Origin: Pseudogracilibacillus sp037072025
GTDB lineage: Bacteria; Bacillota; Bacilli; Bacillales; Amphibacillaceae
DNA length: 64,000 nt
Assembly (NCBI RefSeq): GCF_037072025.1
Contig: NZ_JAXHDD010000001.1
Span: forward strand, 248,001-312,000
Direction of reading: 5' to 3'
Within the stretch, counting starts at the first letter, position 1; each line of letters begins with the position of its first letter. Position numbers and translations under genes: made by a program. The notes under the pieces were generated by a model. That model had not been told where the DNA came from. It did no database searches and saw only the letters and a program-made list of their open reading frames with translations. Below, piece after piece: positions 44,252 to 53,367 of the stretch.

Positions 44252-47200
44252 TTATTCAAACTCAATTAGTAAATCATTTACTGAAATTGCTGCACCATCA
44301 TTTACGTTAATTCGTTTTATTACTCCTTTAAACGGAGCCTGAATAGTCGTTTCCATTTTCATCGCTTCTGTAATTAGTAAATAATCACCTTTTTCTACTT
44401 TATCTCCTTCAGTGCAGAGAATTTTTACAACAGTACCTGGCATTGTTGCACCAATTTCTTTCGGATTCTCCTTATTCGCTTTTGGTAATTCAACTACTTG
44501 CGAGGTAATACTTTTATCCTTAATTATAATTTCACGAGATTGACCATTTAACTCAAAATACATCACACGAGTACCATCAGAACGGGGTTCCGAGATCGAA
44601 ACAAGTTTGATGAATAAAGTTTTCCCTTGTTCTATTTCTACTTCGATTTGTTCACCAAGACGCATGCCGTAAAAATATGTTGGCGTATCTAATACAGACA
44701 CATCTGCATATGTGGTCGTAAAGTTATGGTAGCTCATAAATACGTCTGGATAAAGTGCATAAGCAACCACATCGAAACTTGTTACCTCTCTGCCAAGTTT
44801 ATTATATAGTTCTTTTCGTAGTTTATCAAAATCTACTGGCTCCAGTAGCTGCCCTGGTCTGACTTCAATTTTTTCTCTTCCTTTTAAAATAATTTGTTGT
44901 AATTTGTCAGGGAAGCCACCATACGGTTGTCCAATATCCCCTTGGAAAAATTCGATAACGGATGCAGGGAAGTCCATAAATTCTCCACGCTCATATATAT
45001 CTTCCACCGTTAAATTGTTTTGCACCATAAATAGCGCCATATCTCCAACAATTTTAGATGATGGAGTTACCTTTACGATATCACCGAATATATCGTTTAC
45101 CGTTCGGAACATTTTCTTTACTTCATCCCAGCGCTCCTCTAAGCCAACAGCTTTTGCTTGTTGCTGTAAATTACTGTACTGACCGCCAGGCATTTCGTGA
45201 AAATACACTTCTGTATGAGGATATTTCATTCCACTTTCAAAATCTTGATAGTATTCACGAATTCCCTCCCAATACGTTGAGAGCTCTTCATAATGATCAA
45301 TATTTACTTCTGGCTGGAGTTTTGTTCCTTCAAGCGCATGATATAAAGACTGAGCGCTAGGCTGTGAAGTAGAACCAGACATAGATCCGGCTGCTACATC
45401 AACTACATCGACTCCTGCTTCAATAGCACGTGAATACATATAAATACCATTTCCACTTGTATCATGTGTGTGTAAATGAATCGGAATATCTAAAGAATTT
45501 TTCAGTTCAGTTACTAATTGATATGCTGCTTCTGGTTTTAGTAAACCGGCCATATCCTTTATTCCTAAGATATGCGCTCCAGAAGCTTCCAAATCTTTTG
45601 CTAGGTTAGTATAATAAGTTAAATCATACTTACCGCGACCTTTATCGAGTATATTTCCTGTATAACAAATAGATGCTTCTGCAATTTTTCCACTATTTCT
45701 AACCGCTTCGATTGCCGGTTTAATTCCTTCTAGCCAGTTTAGACTATCGAAAATTCGGAAAACATCGATTCCCGCCTTTGCGCTTTCCTCCACAAATGAA
45801 AATATTACATTATCCGGATAGTTTTTATATCCAACTGCATTACTTGCTCGTAATAACATTTGGAATAAAATACTTGGCATTTTTTCTCTTAAATTTAATA
45901 GTCTTGTCCATGGATCTTCTCTTAAGAAACGATAGGCAACATCAAATGTCGCTCCACCCCACATTTCAACAGAGAATAATTCAGGTAATAGTCGGGCAGT
46001 TGGCTCGGCGATATTCTCCAAATCTTTTGTTCTTACTCTAGTCGCTAAAATTGATTGATGTGCATCTCTAAAAGTTGTATCCGTTAGCAATACTTTTTCT
46101 TGATCTTTTAACCAGTTTGCAATATATTCTGGACCATGTTCATCTAATAATTGTTTTGTTCCTGTTGGTATTTCTTCTAGATGGTTAACATGTGGAATAT
46201 GTACGGAAGAAAAAATCGGCTTTTGTTTTTTGGGAACACCATCAACACCATTGATCGTCATTTCACCGATGTACGTTAATAATTTCGTTCCGCGGTCTTT
46301 TCGCTTTGGAAACACGAAAAGTTCTGGCGTGTCATCAATAAAGTTAGTATCATTTTTTCCTGTAACAAATTTTTCATGCAAAATAACATTTTTTAAAAAT
46401 GGTATATTCGTTTTAATACCTCGAATACGAAATTCTTTTAAGTTTCTCACCATTTTTTGAGCAGCCTGTTCAAATGTTAATGCCCAAGTAGAAACTTTTA
46501 CTAACAAGGAATCATAGTAAGGAGAAATTTCGGCTCCTTGATATCCATTACCTGCATCTAATCTAACTCCAAACCCACCACCTGATCGATAGACCATTAT
46601 TCGACCTGTATCAGGCATAAAGTCATTTAATGGATCTTCTGTTGTTACACGGGATTGAATCGCATATCCGATTGTCTGAATATCCTGCTGTTTTGGTATT
46701 CCCACCACTTGATCATGAAGTGTACGTCCTTCTGCGATCTTTATTTGCGATTGGACAATATCAACACCAGTTATCATCTCTGTTATCGTATGTTCCACTT
46801 GGACACGTGGATTTACTTCGATAAAGTAAAATTCATCACCAGTAACTAAAAACTCAACCGTTCCAGCATTGATATAGCCAACATTTCTAGCTAATTGTAC
46901 GGCAGCATCACAAATCCGGTCTCTTAATTCTGCGGACAATGATATACTTGGGGCAACCTCGACAACTTTTTGATGTCTTCTTTGTACGGAACAGTCTCTT
47001 TCGTATAAATGAACAATATTACCTTGTTCATCTCCTAGAACTTGTACTTCAATATGTTTTGGTTTTTCAATAAATTTTTCAACGTAAATTTCATCATTCC
47101 CAAACGCAGATTTTGCTTCAGAACGTGCACGGTCATAAGCTTCTGTTAACTCGCCTTTATGATGAACAATTCGCATTCCACGTCCTCCCCCACCAAGAGA

Positions 47201-47695
47201 GGCTTTAATTATAATAGGATAACCGGCTTCTTCTGCAAACTTTTCTACTTCAGAAATCGATGATACCGGACCTTCTGAACCCGGGATGATCGGAAGTCCA
47301 GCATTTATAGCTTGTGTTTTCGCTTTCACTTTATCCCCGAACATATCTAAATGTTCGCTTGTAGGACCAATAAAAATAATTCCTTCTTCTTCACATCGTC
47401 TTGCAAAATGAATATTCTCCGCTAAAAACCCATAACCCGGATGGATAGCGTCCACCCCAACATTTTTCGCTAGTTCAATAATCCCTTCAATATCTAAATA
47501 AGCTTCAATCGGACTTTTATCTTCACCGATTAAATATGATTCATCTGCTTTATAGCGATGTAGTGCACTTGAATCTTCTTTGGAATAAATAGCAACTGTA
47601 CGTATATTAAGCTCAGTACAAGCTCTAAAAATTCGAATTGCAATTTCTCCCCTATTTGCTGCTAAAACTTTGTTAATTTTTCTTAAATTGGCCAT
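44252..47695 (-). CDS. pycA: Pyruvate carboxylase
   Basis: Biotin-dependent enzyme making oxaloacetate from pyruvate and bicarbonate (anaplerosis). 1147 residues: biotin carboxylase domain (~1-460, KVLAANRGEIAIRIFRAC, GGGGRGMRIV, EVNPRVQVEH), carboxyltransferase domain (~530-830, LLTDTTFRDAHQSILATRVR), and C-terminal biotinyl domain (~1075-1147) with ITEAMKMET carrying the biotinyl Lys. ATG at 47695 lies inside the ftsW end (13-bp overlap), after AGGAGAGG. Confidence 0.98.
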   Translation of the reverse strand: MANLRKINKVLAANRGEIAIRIFRACTELNIRTVAIYSKEDSSALHRYKADESYLIGEDKSPIEAYLDIEGIIELAKNVGVDAIHPGYGFLAENIHFARRCEEEGIIFIGPTSEHLDMFGDKVKAKTQAINAGLPIIPGSEGPVSSISEVEKFAEEAGYPIIIKASLGGGGRGMRIVHHKGELTEAYDRARSEAKSAFGNDEIYVEKFIEKPKHIEVQVLGDEQGNIVHLYERDCSVQRRHQKVVEVAPSISLSAELRDRICDAAVQLARNVGYINAGTVEFLVTGDEFYFIEVNPRVQVEHTITEMITGVDIVQSQIKIAEGRTLHDQVVGIPKQQDIQTIGYAIQSRVTTEDPLNDFMPDTGRIMVYRSGGGFGVRLDAGNGYQGAEISPYYDSLLVKVSTWALTFEQAAQKMVRNLKEFRIRGIKTNIPFLKNVILHEKFVTGKNDTNFIDDTPELFVFPKRKDRGTKLLTYIGEMTINGVDGVPKKQKPIFSSVHIPHVNHLEEIPTGTKQLLDEHGPEYIANWLKDQEKVLLTDTTFRDAHQSILATRVRTKDLENIAEPTARLLPELFSVEMWGGATFDVAYRFLREDPWTRLLNLREKMPSILFQMLLRASNAVGYKNYPDNVIFSFVEESAKAGIDVFRIFDSLNWLEGIKPAIEAVRNSGKIAEASICYTGNILDKGRGKYDLTYYTNLAKDLEASGAHILGIKDMAGLLKPEAAYQLVTELKNSLDIPIHLHTHDTSGNGIYMYSRAIEAGVDVVDVAAGSMSGSTSQPSAQSLYHALEGTKLQPEVNIDHYEELSTYWEGIREYYQDFESGMKYPHTEVYFHEMPGGQYSNLQQQAKAVGLEERWDEVKKMFRTVNDIFGDIVKVTPSSKIVGDMALFMVQNNLTVEDIYERGEFMDFPASVIEFFQGDIGQPYGGFPDKLQQIILKGREKIEVRPGQLLEPVDFDKLRKELYNKLGREVTSFDVVAYALYPDVFMSYHNFTTTYADVSVLDTPTYFYGMRLGEQIEVEIEQGKTLFIKLVSISEPRSDGTRVMYFELNGQSREIIIKDKSITSQVVELPKANKENPKEIGATMPGTVVKILCTEGDKVEKGDYLLITEAMKMETTIQAPFKGVIKRINVNDGAAISVNDLLIEFE

Positions 47696-48861
47696 GTACT
47701 TCCTCTCCTATGTTTATACGTATTTATTTCCTCTGTTTCAATTACTTTTGGTTCCTGTTCTTTTAAATGAACAGATCTTGCTATATTATTTAAGATCCCC
47801 ATTGAGATCATTAAAACGAGTAACGAAGAGCCACCATAACTAATAAACGGTAACGTAACACCTGTAATAGGTAATATTCCACTGATTGCACCTAGATTGA
47901 CGATCGCTTGAATACCAACCATAGATGAAATACCAATTGCCATTAAAGAACCAAAGCTATCGGTACATTTTTTAGCAATAAATAGCCCTCTTAGTGTAAG
48001 TACGGTGAATAATCCAATGACAATGACAATTCCAAAAACACCTAATTCTTCTGCGATTACTGCCATAATAAAGTCTGTATGTGCTCCCCATAGATATCCT
48101 AGTTTTTGAATACTTTGTCCTAACCCTTCACCGCTAAGACCTCCATTGCCTATAGCTAGATAAGACTGAATTAGGTGATACCCTTCAGTTTCGGGATTTA
48201 AAAAAGGTTGATACGCTCCAGTTATCCGAGATATTCTTGTTTCAGTAATCATTTTCGGTAAAGCTATAATAATACCGACTATGCTAATCGCTAGTAATAA
48301 CGCAATATGCTTCAATCGTATACCTGCACTAATGATAACAATACTAGCAATTAGTAATATTATAGAAGCAGTTCCAATATCCGGTTGTATCACAATTAAA
48401 CCAATCATTAAAAAAGTAAGTAACAACGGTGGAAAAACACCTTGCATAAAATCTTTTATATACATTTGTTTTTTCGAATAAACAGATGCTAAATAAACAA
48501 TTAATGCCAATTTAACAAATTCAGATGGTTGAATATTAAACCCTAATATTTCAATAGATCTTGTCGCATTATTAATTGTTTCCCCAAATAAAAGTACACA
48601 AATTAATAAGATCCCACTAAAAATAATTATTAACTTTGTAAGCTTCTGATAATATTTGTAAGGAAAAAAACAACAAATAACAAATCCGATTAATGCAATG
48701 ATGAACCATTGAATTTGCTTATAAAAATAATATGTACTTTCTAATCCTTCAACAACTGCCGAGACCATACTTGCACTGTAAATCATCATAATACCGAAAC
48801 CGGCTAGAAGTAGTGGAACTATGATTAACGTAAAGTCATAGCCTTTTAGTTTCTCTTTCAC
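47683..48861 (-). CDS. ftsW: Cell division peptidoglycan polymerase FtsW
   Basis: SEDS-family glycosyltransferase of the divisome, working with PbpB. 392 residues, about ten spans. FGIMMIYSASMVSA near the N-terminus, FNIQPSEFVKLALIVYLAS, a catalytic-type Asp in QPDIGTAS, GAHTDFIMAVIAEELGVFG, GVTLPFISYGGSS, and a basic cytoplasmic tail. Position upstream of pycA matches ylaO/ftsW of B. subtilis, whereas the dcw-cluster paralogue at 6.9 kb is SpoVE. Confidence 0.93.
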   Translation of the reverse strand: MKEKLKGYDFTLIIVPLLLAGFGIMMIYSASMVSAVVEGLESTYYFYKQIQWFIIALIGFVICCFFPYKYYQKLTKLIIIFSGILLICVLLFGETINNATRSIEILGFNIQPSEFVKLALIVYLASVYSKKQMYIKDFMQGVFPPLLLTFLMIGLIVIQPDIGTASIILLIASIVIISAGIRLKHIALLLAISIVGIIIALPKMITETRISRITGAYQPFLNPETEGYHLIQSYLAIGNGGLSGEGLGQSIQKLGYLWGAHTDFIMAVIAEELGVFGIVIVIGLFTVLTLRGLFIAKKCTDSFGSLMAIGISSMVGIQAIVNLGAISGILPITGVTLPFISYGGSSLLVLMISMGILNNIARSVHLKEQEPKVIETEEINTYKHRRGSTWPI

Positions 48862-49051
48862 TCATAACACCTCATGCATTTAAGACTGCTTGTACATCTT
48901 GTACATATTAAATTATATGGTAAGTTCTTAATAATTGCTAGAGCATTATATATTTTAAGTAATAACGTTACATGAAAATTAGATTAATTCAAAGGGTTTT
49001 TGGTTTTTTTCACAATTTGTTCACATTTTAATGGGAAATAGATTATTTATA

Positions 49052-49207
49052 GTGCGTGTTCAAAAGGAGGATGAAAAGGACCGAGCAGTTCGAGGTGGCG
49101 TAGCTCTCGGCAACGGAACGTATGTTAGTTAAATGCGTGAGTAGCGGAAAAGCAAGCCAACAAAGAAATGCGATGTGTCATTTTCACCGAACTTTTTGAA
49201 CATCCTC
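49052..49207 (+). mobile_element. Short MITE-like element, copy 3 (156 bp, short form)
   Basis: Starts GTGCGTGTTCAAAAGGAGG and ends CTTTTTGAACATCCTC. Flanked by a perfect 5-bp direct repeat TTATA at 49047-49051 and 49208-49212. It lacks the ~42-bp hairpin block of the long form and is more diverged than copies 1, 2 and 4. It sits in the 422-bp gap between ftsW and ylaN; the remainder (48862-49046) shows no feature I recognise. Confidence 0.88.
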
Positions 49208-49235
49208 TTATAGAGTAAAAAAAGGGGATTTTACA

Positions 49236-49273
49236 TAAAAAAACTTTGCCAATTAAAAAGAGCAAAGTTTTAA
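49236..49273 (-). terminator. Terminator of ylaN
   Basis: On the minus strand AAACTTTGC pairs with GCAAAGTTT around a 12-base loop, followed by seven T. Confidence 0.8.
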
Positions 49274-49283
49274 TAAGTAATTA

Positions 49284-49577
49284 TTATTTATTAAACTCGA
49301 TTGTATTTTTCGCAGATTCGTGGAGTATATTTAATTTCCGTTCCAAGTTATCAAGCAGTTGACGACCCTCATCTTCCGTAATTAAGGCTAAACGTACGGC
49401 AAAGTCTATTTCTCGTGACAGACCAAACATTTGTGTATCGAGAACTTCTTCATATAACGGACATTGTGGGGTCATTAAGTTATCTATTTGAACTTCGATA
49501 AGTCTTAGAATTTTATCGGCATCAGCTTTTAAAAGCGCATACGCCTTTTCACGCTGATCCATCGTTATTTGAGGCAT
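49284..49577 (-). CDS. ylaN: UPF0358-family protein YlaN
   Basis: Small helical cytoplasmic protein of 97 residues. The family is essential in B. subtilis under iron limitation and has been linked to relieving Fur repression through Fe(II) binding in Staphylococcus. The highly conserved CPLYEEVLDTQMFGLSREID (~39-58) and REKAYALLKADADKI are unchanged. ATG at 49577. Confidence 0.95.
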   Translation of the reverse strand: MPQITMDQREKAYALLKADADKILRLIEVQIDNLMTPQCPLYEEVLDTQMFGLSREIDFAVRLALITEDEGRQLLDNLERKLNILHESAKNTIEFNK

Positions 49578-49831
49578 TTATGTCTTCCCTCCGTATCACA
49601 TTTTGACATGTAAATCTATAAATGTGGACATTACTCTCTAAAATAATAGTATCGTTATATGCGGCAAAATGCAAATAGTAAAACAAGTTTTTTATCCTTA
49701 ATATATTATGGTTTAGTCTGAAAGATTATTTCAAGTATTTTTTGAATATCATTTTTTAATAGCTCCTTATTAGTGAAAAACCATGTTTATTTTGTTATTC
49801 TAAAGAAAGACATTACAAAAGAGGTGTAATT

Positions 49832-50320
49832 ATGATAGTACAAATTAAGGGAAATGTTCAGTTTCCAATTACATTAGACCCAACTGTTTGGATTTTTGAT
49901 GATCGAAAAATTATTTTAGAAGAAGCTTTCCAGGAACGAACTGAAACAGAGGAAGAAGATAAACTAAAAAAAGCTTCTGAATTATTTAATCAAGAAATAT
50001 ATTCGCAAACAAAAATCAAACCACCAGTAAATAAAAGTATTAATCGATACGAGAAAGAAAAAGCTTTAACAAATTCGTACGTAATGCCGATTAAAGATTT
50101 TATAAAAACAACCGAAATCAATGATGGAGCTGAGCGAGTAATTTTAAACACGAATGAAGATGATGTCATAATAGACGTTGAACAGCTTAAATCAGCATAT
50201 TTCGTTTTCGCAATCGAAGGGAAACCTTTAAAAGAAGATGGACCTGTACACTTAATCTTTGCTGATGGCTCTAACAAAGATAACCCTATTAAAGGGATCC
50301 ATCAAATTATTGTCGAATAA
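49832..50320 (+). CDS. ylaL: YlaL-like conserved protein
   Basis: Cytoplasmic protein of 162 residues; function unknown. N-terminus MIVQIKGNVQFPITLDPTVW followed by IFDDRKIILEEAF and a charged linker, then a beta-rich C-terminal half ending DGPVHLIFADGSNKDNPIKG. No signal peptide or membrane span. Name given from its position (ylaL lies between ylaN and ylaJ in B. subtilis) and a remembered N-terminus, so moderately sure. AGAGGTG precedes the ATG. Confidence 0.7.
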   Translation: MIVQIKGNVQFPITLDPTVWIFDDRKIILEEAFQERTETEEEDKLKKASELFNQEIYSQTKIKPPVNKSINRYEKEKALTNSYVMPIKDFIKTTEINDGAERVILNTNEDDVIIDVEQLKSAYFVFAIEGKPLKEDGPVHLIFADGSNKDNPIKGIHQIIVE

Positions 50321-50363
50321 CTTTATTTTATAAAGACTGAGACAAAAGTGTTTTAGTTAATTT

Positions 50364-50403
50364 GAAATCCGAACTAGATTAAAATTAAGTTCGGATTTTT
50401 TTT
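50364..50403 (+). terminator. Terminator of ylaL
   Basis: AAATCCGAACT pairs with AGTTCGGATTT around a 12-base loop, followed by eight T. Confidence 0.85.
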
Positions 50404-50524
50404 GGCTGTTTTTGTAAGCTTAATTGCCAATTTCCATAATTAGACCCACGATGTACTAAAAACCAACCGTTGGAATCGTACACTCTTCTTTCTACCCCGT
50501 TTTTTTGTCTTTACAATGGAACAC

Positions 50525-51297
50525 TACGATTTCGCCAAAGATGTGCCGATCCCGACAAAGATGTGCCGATTTCAACCAAGGATGTGCCGATCCCGACAAA
50601 GATGTGCCGATTTCAACCAAGGATGTGCCGATTTCGCCAAAGATGTGCCGATTTCAACCAAGGATGTGCCGTTTCCACAAAAGATGTGCCGATTTCGCCA
50701 AAGATGTGCCGTTTCCACAAAAGATGTGCCGATCCCGACAAAGATGTGCCATTTCAACCAAAGATGTGCCGATTTCAACCAAGGATGTGCCGATTTCGCC
50801 AAAGATGTGCCGATTTCAACCAAGGATGTGCCGATTTCGCCAAAGATGTGCCGATTTCAACCAAGGATGTGCCGTTTCAACAAAAGATGTGCCGATTTCA
50901 ACCAAGGATGTGCCGTTTCCGCCAAAGATGTGCCGTTTCAACCAAGGATGTGCCGATTTCGCCAAAGATGTGCCGATTTCAACCAAGGATGTGCCGTTTC
51001 CGCCAAAGATGTGCCGATTTCGCCAAAGATGTGCCGTTTCCGCCAAAGATGTGCCGATTTCAACCAAGGATGTGCCGTTTCAACAAAAGATGTGCCGATT
51101 CCGACAAAGATGTGCCGTTTTAACCAAAGATGTGCCGATTTCGCCAAAGATGTGCCGTTTCCACAAAAGATGTGCCGTTTCCACAAAAGATGTGCCGTTT
51201 CCACAAAAGATGTGCCGTTTCCGCCAAAGATGTGCCGATTTCAACCAAAGATGTGCCGATTTCAACCAAGGATGTGCCGTTTTAACCAAAGATGTTG
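50525..51297. repeat. 20/21-bp tandem repeat array, 37 units
   Basis: ATGTGCC recurs 37 times from 50541 to the last full unit near 51288, every 20 or 21 bp. Frequent unit types are ATGTGCCGATTTCGCCAAAG, ATGTGCCGTTTCCACAAAAG, ATGTGCCGTTTCCGCCAAAG, ATGTGCCGATCCCGACAAAG and a 21-bp form with TTTCAACCAAGG. They are mixed irregularly (for example three ACAAAAG units in a row near 51.17 kb). No unit contains a stop in any of six frames, so all long reading frames here are artefacts. It fills the ylaL-ylaJ gap. Confidence 0.95.
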
Positions 51298-51307
51298 CAG
51301 GAACGTT

Positions 51308-51376
51308 TGCTCATGTAGCTAAATGCATAATTCCGCTGCTCGAAACTACGCCGCTTCGAACCCTTTCTATCCTCAT
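51308..51376 (-). mobile_element. Decayed fragment of the short MITE-like element
   Basis: CTCATGTAGCTAAATGCATAATTCCGCTG ... CGCCGCTTCGAACC ... TATCCTC aligns with the middle to 3' part of the element copy at 61555 (CTCATGTATCTAAATGCATA, CATTCCGCTG, GCGCCGAATCGAAC, TATCCTCC), with several mismatches and a short deletion. Neither terminal repeat remains. It directly abuts the end of the 20/21-bp array, upstream of ylaJ. Confidence 0.65.
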
Positions 51377-51468
51377 TAAATTAAGTAAAGAATTTTTTTG
51401 TATAAAAGGGGTTTTTTGACTAACAATATTATTAAAGATGTGCACTTTTAGGCAAAGGAGACTAAAAA

Positions 51469-52050
51469 ATGAATCGTTATTTGTTTCCCATATTAATACT
51501 TACAGGGATTATCTTAGCAAGTTGTAATCAAAATAACGCTGTCCCTCCTAGAGAGCAAACAAATAATAAGATACAAGTGGAACAATCTAGTTACGAGGAA
51601 AATCTAAATCTTGACAATCAAGAGATCGCTTCCCGCTTAGCAACCATTGCAACGGAAGTACCTGATGTAAGAGATGCTGCAGCAATAATTGCAGGACCAT
51701 ATGCCGTTGTCGGAATCGATATTGATGAATCTGTAGAAAGGCAACGAGTAGGTTCAATTAAGTACTCTGTAAATGAAGCTTTGCAAAAGGATCCTTACGG
51801 GAAAACAGCAGTAGTTGTAGCAGATGCCGATATGACCGAGCGAATTCGTGAAATGGGTGATAAAATCCAACAAGGCTATCCAGTAAGAGGCGTTGTAGAT
51901 GAAGTAGCCGAAATTGTTAGTCGCTATATGCCAAGTTTCCCTGTACCCGAAAATCGCCCTCAAGATGAAGATGAAAATAAACAAAAAGTCCCTGAAGATG
52001 AACGACAAAAAATTGAAGACATTCAAAGAGATCAATCTACTCCAGAATAA
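51469..52050 (+). CDS. ylaJ: YhcN/YlaJ-family sporulation lipoprotein
   Basis: Predicted lipoprotein of the spore-associated YhcN/YlaJ family; in B. subtilis such proteins are made in the forespore and affect germination. 193 residues: signal peptide with lipobox LASC (Cys19), then a conserved domain (VRDAAAIIAGPYAVVGIDID, YSVNEALQKDPYGKTAVVVA, ~65-130) and an acidic C-terminal tail. AAAGGAGA precedes the ATG at 51469. No convincing sporulation promoter was found in the 90 bp upstream. Confidence 0.88.
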   Translation: MNRYLFPILILTGIILASCNQNNAVPPREQTNNKIQVEQSSYEENLNLDNQEIASRLATIATEVPDVRDAAAIIAGPYAVVGIDIDESVERQRVGSIKYSVNEALQKDPYGKTAVVVADADMTERIREMGDKIQQGYPVRGVVDEVAEIVSRYMPSFPVPENRPQDEDENKQKVPEDERQKIEDIQRDQSTPE

Positions 52051-52085
52051 AAATAAGGTGCTAATAGTAAAGCACCTTATTTTAA
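52048..52085. terminator. Bidirectional terminator between ylaJ and the downstream minus-strand gene
   Basis: AAAATAAGGTGC pairs with GCACCTTATTTT around a ten-base loop; it covers the ylaJ stop and the end of the opposing gene. Confidence 0.85.
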
Positions 52086-52351
52086 TCTGATATTTTTTTC
52101 GATAATTCTTCCATTTCATCCTCTGCTAGTTCATTAAAATACTGAACCCCGTATTGGGACCCTTCTGAAACCATTTTTGCATTCTCCAACTGTGTCCGAT
52201 CTCTACTGTCTAATTGATCTGGCATCCCCGCTTGAATATAAGAATTCATAGTCGTTGTTTTAGCTAAATCTTCATTTTTATTTTTTATTAAATACCTTAC
52301 ACCAACTGTTGCTGCTGCACCAATTAGTGGAAGGATATACCTTTTTTTCAT
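52082..52351 (-). CDS. Small conserved-looking protein with N-terminal hydrophobic segment
   Basis: Not recognised. 89 residues: basic start MKKRYILPLIGAAATVGVRYLI forms one possible membrane anchor or signal, followed by a polar, acidic helical region (EDEMEELSKKISD at the end). No cysteines and no lipobox. An A/G-rich stretch and GAGAGG lie upstream. Convergent with ylaJ and sharing its terminator, with ylaI divergent, so it is a monocistronic unit. Confidence 0.65.
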   Translation of the reverse strand: MKKRYILPLIGAAATVGVRYLIKNKNEDLAKTTTMNSYIQAGMPDQLDSRDRTQLENAKMVSEGSQYGVQYFNELAEDEMEELSKKISD

Positions 52352-52464
52352 AATTAATCAGTCCTCTCAGTAAAAAATGGTTTTATGTAGTTATAGAATA
52401 CCCTATCCCATTTTTTATAAACATTATGTTATAGTGGATTTATATAATAATTTAGAGGGTGAAT

Positions 52465-52668
52465 ATGGTGCATGTGCAATGCGCAATATGCGATAAAATT
52501 GAAAGTATTGAAGACAATTCATTGCTCGCAAAACGCTTAATCAATCGGAAAGCTCATTCCTATTTATGCAACACTTGCAATGAAAGAATTGCTCACAAAA
52601 CAAAAAAACGCCATGGAACAGGGAAATTTAATCTGTACAATTCAAAAAAGAAAAATGGAAAAAAATAA
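52465..52668 (+). CDS. ylaI: DUF2197 zinc-ribbon protein YlaI
   Basis: Small basic protein of 67 residues with a probable zinc ribbon, CAICDK (~6-11) and CNTCNERI (~36-43), and the conserved KKRHGTGKFNLY tail, matching B. subtilis YlaI. Function unknown. I use ATG at 52465 (AGAGG six bases upstream), giving MVHVQC like the family MRVKC; the GTG at 52459 is too close to the Shine-Dalgarno. Confidence 0.88.
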   Translation: MVHVQCAICDKIESIEDNSLLAKRLINRKAHSYLCNTCNERIAHKTKKRHGTGKFNLYNSKKKNGKK

Positions 52669-52671
52669 TTC

Positions 52672-52706
52672 AAAAAACATCTTACAAAATATGTAAGATG
52701 TTTTTA
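52672..52706. terminator. Bidirectional terminator between ylaI and ylaH
   Basis: AAAAACATCTTACA pairs with TGTAAGATGTTTTT around a short AT loop; overlaps the ylaH stop codon. Confidence 0.85.
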
Positions 52707-52997
52707 TTGTCTCGCTTTGCGCTCTTTATGTAATCTATACCGATAAATTCCAAGTACAACCGATATTATAATAAGCGTTTCAGTCATCGGAAATTTTACT
52801 AAACTAAAAAATGTAATAATAATAACTCCAATTGCAAGTAAAGTATAAACAATTGCTGATTTTAATAAAGGTAATTCTCGTGCAAAGCCTAATTTATAAG
52901 CAATTACACTTAGAATAAGATTTAAAATATAGAAAAACCAAATAATATTATTCGTACCAAAATTATCGACGTAAAAATTAAAAATAACTGAGCCCAT
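52704..52997 (-). CDS. ylaH: YlaH-like membrane protein
   Basis: Integral membrane protein of 97 residues with three predicted spans (~15-33, 42-60, 67-85) and a basic C-terminus (YRYRLHKERKARQ). YKLGFARELPLLKSAIVY is the YlaH hallmark. Function unknown. ATG at 52997 follows GGGGG; the frame to 53027 starts without a ribosome site. Confidence 0.85.
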   Translation of the reverse strand: MGSVIFNFYVDNFGTNNIIWFFYILNLILSVIAYKLGFARELPLLKSAIVYTLLAIGVIIITFFSLVKFPMTETLIIISVVLGIYRYRLHKERKARQ

Positions 52998-53181
52998 GTT
53001 TTCCCCCGCTAAAATTATCATTGTCAACTACTTACTATACTAAATCTTTAGCTTACATACCATCAATTATGTTTAGTTTTTAGATAAAATATTATATACT
53101 TGTCATTGAGTTTAGTTTGAGCGGACTTTTTCTAAATTCAAACTATAGTTGGATTTGTTACTAATCAAGAGGTGTTAAAAA

Positions 53182-53355
53182 TTGAAAAAAATTAATTTTC
53201 CAATGCTATTACTTGCCATGCTAGTGGTACTAATGTTTTGTTTAGTTGGAGTTGCAATGGCCTATCAGAATTATCTTTTAATCATTCTATTTGTACTGCT
53301 TGGATTTGGTTTCATGGGATTCGGCATATACAAAAAAAGAAAAAGTGACTATTAG
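53182..53355 (+). CDS. ylaF: Small membrane protein YlaF
   Basis: 57-residue protein with two hydrophobic spans (~6-26 and 30-48) and a basic end YKKRKSDY, matching YlaF (DUF5325) in size and N-terminus (MKKINFPMLLLAM). TTG start at 53182 with AGAGGT eight bases upstream. In B. subtilis typA lies between ylaF and ylaH; here it does not. Confidence 0.75.
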   Translation: MKKINFPMLLLAMLVVLMFCLVGVAMAYQNYLLIILFVLLGFGFMGFGIYKKRKSDY

Positions 53356-53367
53356 GTCACTTTTTTG
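53338..53367. terminator. Bidirectional terminator between ylaF and the IMPase gene
   Basis: AAAAGTGAC pairs with GTCACTTTT around a six-base loop, with six T after it. It covers the ylaF stop and the end of the opposing gene. Confidence 0.8.

Noticed and set aside
44904..46849. Plus-strand frames inside pycA (60-100 residues)
   Set aside because: Antisense shadows of a well-conserved coding sequence, without ribosome sites.
47683..47695. Overlap of ftsW and pycA as a possible misassembly
   Set aside because: Both proteins have normal termini and pycA has a clear ribosome site; a 13-bp overlap is ordinary translational coupling.
50525..51297. CRISPR array
   Set aside because: Units are contiguous with no unique spacers and no cas genes nearby; the same holds for the 52-bp array.
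50470..51419. Several long reading frames (217-304 residues plus, 69-88 residues minus) rich in MCRF/DVPIS repeats
   Set aside because: They come from a 20/21-bp tandem repeat with no stop codons in any frame; several overlapping frames are open at once, with no start context or non-repetitive domain.
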